Positions 58,109 through 64,000 of a DNA stretch of 64,000 bases are shown here, in pieces (positions within the stretch are counted from its first letter, which is position 1; each line of letters starts with the position of its first letter). Source of the stretch: Fictibacillus fluitans (GTDB lineage: Bacteria; Bacillota; Bacilli; Bacillales; Fictibacillaceae); the NCBI RefSeq assembly GCF_030418125.1, contig NZ_JAUHTR010000007.1, positions 1-64,000 on the forward strand. Direction: 5' to 3'. The notes under the pieces were generated by a model. It saw only the letters and a list, made by a program, of their open reading frames with translations, was not told the DNA's origin and did no database searches. The translations under genes were made by a program, and so were the position numbers.

Positions 58109-58122
58109 TGGAGGAATTATGT

Positions 58123-59667
58123 ATGAAGGGAAAATGGATTGGAATTACCGCGGCGACTTCACTGCTTCTTTTTTCAAGCATACAAACCGCGCATGCCGAC
58201 AAGAAAGCCTCTTCCTTTCCTGAATTTAAAGGCGCTCACAATGTGACAGAAACGGTATTTGACGGAAAAGACGGTAACTGGCTCACGACCAAAAACCCGA
58301 AACAGTATGAAGCGGCTACGGTTTATGGAAATCTTGGACTTGCTCCCTACAATTGGGGCGACAAAGCGAAAGGCACGGGCTGGAACAAGCTGTATCAGCC
58401 TGCTGAAATTACAGGCACACAGGTGAATGGCGCTTTTGAGGATGCACAGTTTGTAGTCCGGGTCCCTCATGACTGGAACGGCAAACTTGTTGTGGCCGGC
58501 ATCCCCGCGACCCGAAATGAAACCTCTACCGACCTTTTGTTCAGTGACTATATGCTTTCAAAGGGCTACGCTTTTGCAGCCATCGATAAAGGGACACAGG
58601 GAACAGCTGATCCGAACGATCCTTATGCAAAAGTAAAAAACGCGCTTGCCAGTGAAGAGGACAGCATCTCGGAATGGCATCAGCGATACAGACAACTAAC
58701 GATTGCAGCTCAGCATTATCTTGAAAGGAATTATCCACAACAATTGATTAAAAAAGAGGATAAGGACAATCCGGCGAGCAAACTCGTTACAAAAAAACAC
58801 CCCGTCCCTACGTATGCTGTCGGAATATCAAATGGCGGTTATGTCGTCCGCTATGCACTCGAACATGACGGCATGAAAAAATCCGGAAGACCTTCGTTGT
58901 TCGATGGCGGAATCGATTGGGAGGGTGTGTTGTGGAGAGCGCATGACCCTAATTTACTCACGTCCCTTACCCCAGTGGTGAATTCTGCCCAAAAGGCATT
59001 GTATGGAACACCATCCGAGCAGGAAAAAGCAAGAGAAAAACTTTACAAAGCAGGCCTTCCGAAAGGCTCTGAAAACCTTTGGTCGTACCACGATCAGGTT
59101 TATTGGTTTGTCACCTTAAACATATACAGGGACGAGCTTGACCCTAATGCACCAAACAGGATTCCATGGCAAAATTACCTTAATTTTACGAATGGTGTCC
59201 GCGACCGGTCTTATGACACTATTTTTCAAAACTATGACTACAGCACCCGCCCCGCTTCTGTGAAAAGGAATGTGGAAGCCATCCAGAACACTGGCAGAAT
59301 TGATGTCCCTCTGATCAGCCTGACAGGTTCCTGGGATTCACTGATCTTCCCTTCTGTTCATGCGGATCCCTATGACAAGCTGATCAAGAAAAATGGTCGC
59401 GGCAATCTCCACCGCCTGTACACCATTGAAAAAGGAAACCACGTTGACAGCCTTGTATGGAATGCAGCAACAGATCCGAAAAAAGAACTGCAGCCACTGC
59501 TTCCTTACGTGTACCAATCCTTTGACATGCTTGTGGACTGGGTGGAGAATCACAATAAAGCGCCAAAAAGCAAAACTGTTCCTGTTCCGAAAGATAACAC
59601 GAAAGTGATCGATTTAAAGACAGGAAAAGAGCGGGAGCCTCTCACGACGGCTGGGGATGGACAATGA
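58123..59667 (+). CDS. Secreted alpha/beta-hydrolase, candidate 3-hydroxybutyrate oligomer/PHB depolymerase
   Basis: A 514-residue exported protein. A signal peptide ends AHA at residue 25. Ser236 in GISNGGY, Asp405 in GSWDSL and His440 in KGNHVDS are placed as a catalytic triad. It resembles tannase/feruloyl esterase-like and hydroxybutyrate-oligomer hydrolases more than classical type I depolymerases; I see no separate substrate-binding domain. The operon context (permease, bdhA, scoAB) suggests that it frees 3-hydroxybutyrate outside the cell. GGAGG lies 8 bases before the ATG at 58123. Function is inference. Confidence 0.7.
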   Translation: MKGKWIGITAATSLLLFSSIQTAHADKKASSFPEFKGAHNVTETVFDGKDGNWLTTKNPKQYEAATVYGNLGLAPYNWGDKAKGTGWNKLYQPAEITGTQVNGAFEDAQFVVRVPHDWNGKLVVAGIPATRNETSTDLLFSDYMLSKGYAFAAIDKGTQGTADPNDPYAKVKNALASEEDSISEWHQRYRQLTIAAQHYLERNYPQQLIKKEDKDNPASKLVTKKHPVPTYAVGISNGGYVVRYALEHDGMKKSGRPSLFDGGIDWEGVLWRAHDPNLLTSLTPVVNSAQKALYGTPSEQEKAREKLYKAGLPKGSENLWSYHDQVYWFVTLNIYRDELDPNAPNRIPWQNYLNFTNGVRDRSYDTIFQNYDYSTRPASVKRNVEAIQNTGRIDVPLISLTGSWDSLIFPSVHADPYDKLIKKNGRGNLHRLYTIEKGNHVDSLVWNAATDPKKELQPLLPYVYQSFDMLVDWVENHNKAPKSKTVPVPKDNTKVIDLKTGKEREPLTTAGDGQ

Positions 59668-59680
59668 TGCTTTTTGGAGG

Positions 59681-59732
59681 TAGTTGACTTCCGTTTCAGA
59701 ATGCTCGCTTCACTCCACTCAGAAAAAGTCAA
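59681..59732. repeat. Shortened copy of the dispersed repeat
   Basis: AGTTGACTTCCGTTTCAG and ATGCTCGCTT match the first 30 bases of the 37332-37442 repeat with few changes. The unit then jumps to a closing AAGTCAA that pairs with the opening TTGACTT. The GC-rich middle is missing. Confidence 0.65.
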
Positions 59733-59766
59733 ACAAAAAAGGATACCCATTGGGCATCCTTTTTTT
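59733..59766. terminator. Bidirectional terminator, esterase / fadM
   Basis: AAAAAAGGAT (59735-59744) pairs with ATCCTTTTTT (59756-59765), with an inner CCC/GGG and one mismatch. Confidence 0.85.
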
Positions 59767-60682
59767 ATTTTCCAAATACACCTTTTACAACGAACATGAC
59801 GTTGGCCGGGCGTTCGGCCAGGCGGCGCATAAAGTAGCCATACCAGTCGTTTCCATAAGGCACATAAATACGCATTTTATAGCCTTCCTGCATGAGCTGC
59901 TCCTGCCGTTCTACTTTTATGCCGTACAGCATTTGGAACTCAAACTGGTCATACGGTATGGAATGTTTTTTAACAAGGTCTTTTGTATAATTGATAATTT
60001 CATCATCATGAGTGGCAATGGCTGTATAATTGCCATTTAGCAAATGTGTTTCTATCAGCTTTTTATAGTTTTCATCCACATCTGATTTTTCGGGAAAAGC
60101 GACTTCCTGTGATTCTTTGTATGCGCCTTTCACGAGCCGTAGGTTGGGATGGTATTCATTCAGAGCTTTAACGTCATCCAGCGACCGGTAGAGATACGCC
60201 TGGATTACCGTGGATATATTATGAAATTCGCTTTTAAGTTTTTTAAAGATTTCCAGTGTTTTTTCGCACCGGCTGTAATCTTCCATATCAATGGTTACGA
60301 ATACATTGTGCTTTTGGGCAGCTTCCATGATTTTTCGCATGTTGGCCATTACCAGGTCATCACTGATGTCCAGTCCCATGGAAGTGAGCTTTAAAGATAA
60401 CTGGGAATTTACATTTTCTTTTGCAATGGCTTTGATGGCATCGATACAATGCTCTGTCATTTCTTTCGCTTCCAGTTCGTTGTCAACAAACTCGCCGAGA
60501 TGGTCGATCGTGACAGGCATTCCTTTTTGGTTCAATTTTTTTATGGCCGAAATTGAGCTGTCCAGTGAAGCTCCGGCAACAAAACGGCTCGCCCCGAATT
60601 TAAGGCCGTACCTCTTTGCCAATTTTGTCATCGATTTGTTTTTTGCCAGAAACAGAAAGAAATCTCTCATCGCCTGTTCCAT
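59765..60682 (-). CDS. fadM: Proline dehydrogenase
   Basis: A 305-residue FAD-dependent proline dehydrogenase (monofunctional PutA/PRODH type) that oxidises proline to pyrroline-5-carboxylate. FAD and substrate motifs include RLVKGAYKE (about residue 184), ATHDDEII (about residue 221), EFQMLYGI (about residue 247) and the C-terminal YVPYGNDWYGYFMRRLAERP. I use the Bacillus yusM symbol fadM from synteny with fadNAE; FAD oxidation here is of proline, not of fatty acids. AGGGGG lies before the ATG. Confidence 0.92.
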   Translation of the reverse strand: MEQAMRDFFLFLAKNKSMTKLAKRYGLKFGASRFVAGASLDSSISAIKKLNQKGMPVTIDHLGEFVDNELEAKEMTEHCIDAIKAIAKENVNSQLSLKLTSMGLDISDDLVMANMRKIMEAAQKHNVFVTIDMEDYSRCEKTLEIFKKLKSEFHNISTVIQAYLYRSLDDVKALNEYHPNLRLVKGAYKESQEVAFPEKSDVDENYKKLIETHLLNGNYTAIATHDDEIINYTKDLVKKHSIPYDQFEFQMLYGIKVERQEQLMQEGYKMRIYVPYGNDWYGYFMRRLAERPANVMFVVKGVFGK

Positions 60683-60909
60683 TGTTAATTCCCCCTATAG
60701 ATTCAGTCTCTCTCTTTCCTGATGCCAGGCACCGAAGTTTACTGAACTTTCAAAGATGTATGCGCTTTTATCATATCATTAGTTTTTCTATTTTGTCTTT
60801 TTTGAAAAATTTCGACATTTTTTGCTGAAAACCTGTCTGCGTTATGGAATATTCTTATATCAGTATATGAAAGAAAAACGCGAAGCTCCTCTCTGTCTCA
60901 GGCAAAAAA

Positions 60910-61164
60910 TCAGGATTTCCCGCTGTTTTTGCGGTGTTCCTCATTCAGCTGCTTAATCTCGGAGACTACTTCTTTTAAGCTTTCTTTTCCTTGGGGATAT
61001 TCCGCATTCCAATGCTTTGCCAAAGCAGGCATCGTTTGCGATATATAAGAATACAGAGCCCACATCTTCACCTTTTCCTTTTTGTCCTCGTCACTTTCAC
61101 CAAGAAGCAATTCAGTGTACTTTTCCAACAAACCATCAAACTGTTCACGAAGCTGCTGTTCCAT
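60910..61164 (-). CDS. yusU: YusU-like protein (DUF2573)
   Basis: An 84-residue, mostly helical acidic protein matching the YusU/DUF2573 family (QQLREQFDGLLEKYTELLLG opening). Function is unknown. The ATG at 61164 follows GGGAGGG and removes eight residues of the open frame. It sits between fadM and the CopD-domain gene in the usual yus neighbourhood. Confidence 0.82.
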   Translation of the reverse strand: MEQQLREQFDGLLEKYTELLLGESDEDKKEKVKMWALYSYISQTMPALAKHWNAEYPQGKESLKEVVSEIKQLNEEHRKNSGKS

Positions 61165-61221
61165 CGCTGACCCTCCCGTTTCCGCCATTGTAACAAGCGT
61201 ATTCCCAAATAGAAAGCAGGC

Positions 61222-61258
61222 AATAAAAAAAGGATCCCGGATGGAATCCTTTTTTCCT
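61222..61258. terminator. Terminator after the CopD-domain gene
   Basis: AAAAAAGGAT pairs with ATCCTTTTTT (61246-61255) with an inner CC/GG. On the minus strand it ends the copD-like transcript before yusU. Confidence 0.8.
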
Positions 61259-62341
61259 TTAAATAAAGACAGAGAACATAACAGCCAGATAAAACGAAAC
61301 GGCAGCGCCTAAAGTCAGCAATAAAGCCACTGTCACAGAAACATTTCTTCGAATCGTAAAATAGCTCACCGCAAGCAGCAGCAGAGCCACGGCCAGCAAT
61401 CCTGCGCCGGCCATTGTTGGGACAATTTCTACCATTGAGTTGATATTCACCTTGTCTTCAACAAAGGCGGTAAACAGCTTGGAAGGCTTCTGAAACGCCA
61501 AAGTCTGGGAAACGTCATGCGGCGGCTCCTGCTGGGTCATGAAGCCTGTTACCGCAAAAATAATAAGCAGAATGATTCCTTCAAGCCTCATCCATCTATA
61601 AGGAGCAAATGACGTATCCGCCAGGTTTTTCCGAACCCAGATCGTGTTAATTCCTGCATAAAAAATCACAACGATCAAAAGGATATGTTTGATCAGAAGG
61701 GCCTGTCCATAATCGATCATCCAGGAGTTGAAATATTCGGGAACAATGTAGTTCATCAGCCAAATCCCCCCGCCAATGGTTGCCAGAAGGCAAATGAGGG
61801 CATAAGGAGTAAACCACTTAAAGAAAGCAGACAGCTTTTCCCTGTCCTTTGAAAACCAGCTGACAATCAGCAGCGTTCCCGTCCAGCCTGTAACAGCAAG
61901 GAAATGAAGGGCATGTGCAAAAAGCCCGCCCCATTGATTTAATGAAGCCGCATGACTTGTATATCCGATGGCGATGATGAGGACGACGCCTATGCCTAAA
62001 GAAAGCCTGGACAAAAAACGGTCCTTCGAAACCTCGTTGAAATAAACCATCACAAATATAAGCAAGGATAAAGCCAGAATAAAAAACCAGCCTTTGCCGA
62101 TGTCAAAGGAAAACAAAATATCATTCAGCGTGGGCCAGAAACCGAAATCCTTCCCAAGACTCAATGCCAGCTCAAGCACTTGAGAAAATGCCGTCACAGG
62201 GATAAGGGCGATCCACAGCAGAAGCCCTTTCTTTGAAACATGAATCGGGGGACGCCGTTTATCAGATATGGAATAGAGAATAAAAGTACCGATAAAAAGA
62301 GAAAAAACCAGATATAAAACAGCCTTAGCAACAAACAGCAT
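61259..62341 (-). CDS. CopD-domain membrane protein
   Basis: A 360-residue protein with about 9 transmembrane helices and a copper-resistance D (CopD) domain (about residues 110-270). His residues in GYTSHAAS, FAHALHFLAVTGWTG and IKHILLI may bind copper or haem. It lacks the CopC part often fused in YcnJ-type proteins. A role in copper uptake is inferred from the family. GGGGGAC lies before the ATG. Confidence 0.85.
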   Translation of the reverse strand: MLFVAKAVLYLVFSLFIGTFILYSISDKRRPPIHVSKKGLLLWIALIPVTAFSQVLELALSLGKDFGFWPTLNDILFSFDIGKGWFFILALSLLIFVMVYFNEVSKDRFLSRLSLGIGVVLIIAIGYTSHAASLNQWGGLFAHALHFLAVTGWTGTLLIVSWFSKDREKLSAFFKWFTPYALICLLATIGGGIWLMNYIVPEYFNSWMIDYGQALLIKHILLIVVIFYAGINTIWVRKNLADTSFAPYRWMRLEGIILLIIFAVTGFMTQQEPPHDVSQTLAFQKPSKLFTAFVEDKVNINSMVEIVPTMAGAGLLAVALLLLAVSYFTIRRNVSVTVALLLTLGAAVSFYLAVMFSVFI

Positions 62342-62423
62342 ATGTAAAAAAGTCCCCCTGTGCGTTTTTATGTATCGTTAGTAACTTACCATAAAATCAC
62401 AGGGGAAACTACTCTGTTCACAT

Positions 62424-62939
62424 TCATTTAACTTTTACGGTCCGTGCGATGGCAATCAGGTCAAGAAGCTCAATTACGGCCGGTTTTTGACTTTTATACA
62501 AATCAAGAATTTCAAGCTTGCGTTTAAGGATATCGACGAAAAGAAGTTTCTTAATCGTAAAATCAAACATATAAAGATTTTCATCAACCAGGTTATGCAT
62601 AATTTCTGAAAGGGCTTTATGTTCTGGATGTCCATATTCCCCCATCAGGTTGTGGGTAACAATTTTCCTATATTCCCTCTCTGCCAGTACCCGGAGTAAA
62701 TCTGCCTCAAGTTTTGGACGGTTCATGTGTTCGGTCCAGGCATCCCGATAGTTCCATATCTCATATTCTGTCACTTCTACTTCTTTCATGACATTTTCAA
62801 ATTCTTTTTTCCGGGTAGCGTCATTTTGGTCGGAAATACAAATCACTTTCCAGCCTTTTTCCTGGATCAGTTCATCTCCCCCGAAAAATATTTCATCATC
62901 CGGGTGGGCTACGACCATTAGTTTATTGGGTTCTTTCAT
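62424..62939 (-). CDS. PIG-L family deacetylase
   Basis: A 171-residue zinc-dependent N-deacetylase. AHPDDE (residues about 11-16) and GHPEH (near residue 106) supply the zinc site and catalytic Asp. It is shorter than BshB1/BshB2 (about 220-235 residues) that act in bacillithiol synthesis, and the C-terminal part is reduced, so a different substrate is likely. AAGGAGG precedes the ATG. Confidence 0.85.
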   Translation of the reverse strand: MKEPNKLMVVAHPDDEIFFGGDELIQEKGWKVICISDQNDATRKKEFENVMKEVEVTEYEIWNYRDAWTEHMNRPKLEADLLRVLAEREYRKIVTHNLMGEYGHPEHKALSEIMHNLVDENLYMFDFTIKKLLFVDILKRKLEILDLYKSQKPAVIELLDLIAIARTVKVK

Positions 62940-62963
62940 TAAGGTTCTTCCTCCTTGTACAAT

Positions 62964-64000
62964 TTAAAAACGGTCCCTCGACCAGAAAATATAGGATGAC
63001 TCAGGAAACAGTTCCTTTATACCGGCATGCCGGTCTGGAATGACATCTGCTCCCCTCATAAGATAGTGCAGAAACTCAGTTCTCTTTAATTCTGCATTTC
63101 CGTTCTCCCAGCTGAAAAGCCAGGAATCTTCAAGCGCCGACAGCTGCAGGTGATTCATCCCCAGATCATTCCCCCGCTGCTCAAAAATCGGTTGAAATTG
63201 CTGAAGCACTTCATCCTGATCGATAATCTTCCACATGCCTTCCGTATTTTCTTCTATTTCATAGGGTATATCTTTCAGAATAAAATGATTCATGGGAAGC
63301 AGGCACCTTACTGTTTTTACTTGGGGATCGAGAAGCGAAAGCACTAATGTGATCATGCTGTCTTTTTCTCCGTCCTGACTGCAAAGTTCATGAATGATAA
63401 GTACTTCATCCTTTTTTTCTGCACGAATGTAGGACAATACGGTGCCGTCCCTTACCGCTTTCTGAAAATAGCTGGTCTCGATGTCATTTTCTATTTGTTT
63501 CTCCCAATAATCAGCAGACCGGATGCGCGGTCCGTTCAGACTGATTGAAAAAGCTTCATATATGATACGAATGGATTGGATGTCATTTCCATTTATCGTT
63601 TCAATATCCAGTTTCCCATCAGGAAATGCACTGTCCCATGTTTGTTTCATGTGGCCAGACTGTGCAATGGGAACGGGCTGTTTTACGGTCTGCCATCCAG
63701 CTTTTTCATAAAAGCCAGGGATGCCGGTGAATAAATTGGACAAACCATATTGCCGCTCTAACAGCTTTTGTTCAATTTCCTTCAAAATCCGGTGTGTCAA
63801 TCGATGCCCCCTGTAGTCCGGGTGAGTGGCCACGTTTCCGATGCCGGCTGTTTTGACTTCAACACCTGAGACCCAAATGGAGAATGGATAGATTTGAACG
63901 ACCGAGGCCATATCACCTTCTGTTTCAGCAATCCATGTGGTGTTAAATGTGTAGGCAGGTTCTCTTTCGAGGCGATTCTGGAAAAACGCCTGCTCCTCAG
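62964..64000 (-). CDS. GNAT N-acetyltransferase, 5' end outside window
   Basis: The frame is open to the last base of the window, so the start lies to the right; at least 345 residues are seen. Residues TTWIAETEGDMASVVQ lead into the GNAT core, with the acetyl-CoA loop NVATHPDYRGHRLT. The long C-terminal part (about 200 residues) is of the Eis/YitI-like two-GNAT type. An internal ATG at 63911 falls within the conserved fold and is not the start. It lies 24 bases before the PIG-L gene. Confidence 0.82.
   Translation of the reverse strand, partial: EEQAFFQNRLEREPAYTFNTTWIAETEGDMASVVQIYPFSIWVSGVEVKTAGIGNVATHPDYRGHRLTHRILKEIEQKLLERQYGLSNLFTGIPGFYEKAGWQTVKQPVPIAQSGHMKQTWDSAFPDGKLDIETINGNDIQSIRIIYEAFSISLNGPRIRSADYWEKQIENDIETSYFQKAVRDGTVLSYIRAEKKDEVLIIHELCSQDGEKDSMITLVLSLLDPQVKTVRCLLPMNHFILKDIPYEIEENTEGMWKIIDQDEVLQQFQPIFEQRGNDLGMNHLQLSALEDSWLFSWENGNAELKRTEFLHYLMRGADVIPDRHAGIKELFPESSYIFWSRDRF

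Noticed and set aside
63911-63911. ATG at 63911 as the start of the GNAT gene
   Set aside because: The frame continues without a stop to the window end, and the upstream residues belong to the GNAT core.

Overview
The window comes from a low-to-mid GC, endospore-forming member of the Bacillaceae. The evidence is Bacillus-type gene order (yuzB-yutJ-yuzD-yutI-thrBC-hom-yutH, yutC-lipA-lytH-yunC-yunD-yunF, the suf operon with yurZ-metNIQ, then yusE to yusU), strong AGGAGG ribosome sites, spore genes (yutH, an alpha/beta SASP, yutC, lytH) and class-specific regulators (S-box, SigB, SigI, SigL and FadR sites). It is not B. subtilis: compared with the B. subtilis order as I remember it, blocks are inserted, missing or rearranged. 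I infer a Fictibacillus/Bacillus-like genus and cannot fix the species. Almost all of the window is ordinary chromosomal core. I see no rRNA, tRNA, CRISPR array, insertion sequence or prophage.

Layout. 1-9.4 kb: yuzB, yutJ, yuzD, yutI, the hom-thrC-thrB operon, two dehydrogenases, yutH and pgpA. 9.4-18.9 kb: yutF, a SASP, metY behind a SAM-I riboswitch, an acrylyl-CoA-reductase-like gene, a SufR-like regulator, yutE, yutD, yutC, lipA and lytH. 18.9-29.5 kb: a MetP/MetS-type transporter pair, thyA-dfrA, yunC, yunD, yunF, a glycerate kinase-GntP-CdaR group and a DinB protein. 29.6-36.3 kb: sufCDSUB, a relic of the sufB 3' end with a small ORF, and a yurZ-like gene. 36.4-41 kb: a phosphoesterase, a 111-bp repeat, an RDD protein and the metNIQ methionine importer behind a second SAM-I riboswitch. 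41-47.5 kb: sigI-rsgI, yusE, a sugar dehydrogenase, yusF, a SigB-preceded gsiB, yusG, gcvH and yusI. 47.6-53.2 kb: the fadN-fadA-fadE beta-oxidation operon with a FadR box. 53.2-59.7 kb: a lipase-like hydrolase, then a ketone-body/3-hydroxybutyrate operon (scoA, scoB, GntP permease, bdhA, secreted esterase) with a near-consensus sigma-54 promoter and clustered TTCCGGAA palindromes. 59.7-64 kb: proline dehydrogenase, yusU, a CopD-domain protein, a PIG-L deacetylase and a GNAT gene cut by the window end.

How the genes work together. Methionine and threonine supply is concentrated here: hom-thrC-thrB, and metY and metNIQ sharing SAM-I control. Fatty acid breakdown (fadNAE) lies next to ketone-body use (scoAB-bdhA). 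The most interesting part is the sigma-54-type operon at 54.1-59.7 kb. It looks like a complete route from an extracellular ester, possibly poly- or oligo-3-hydroxybutyrate, through uptake and oxidation to acetoacetyl-CoA.
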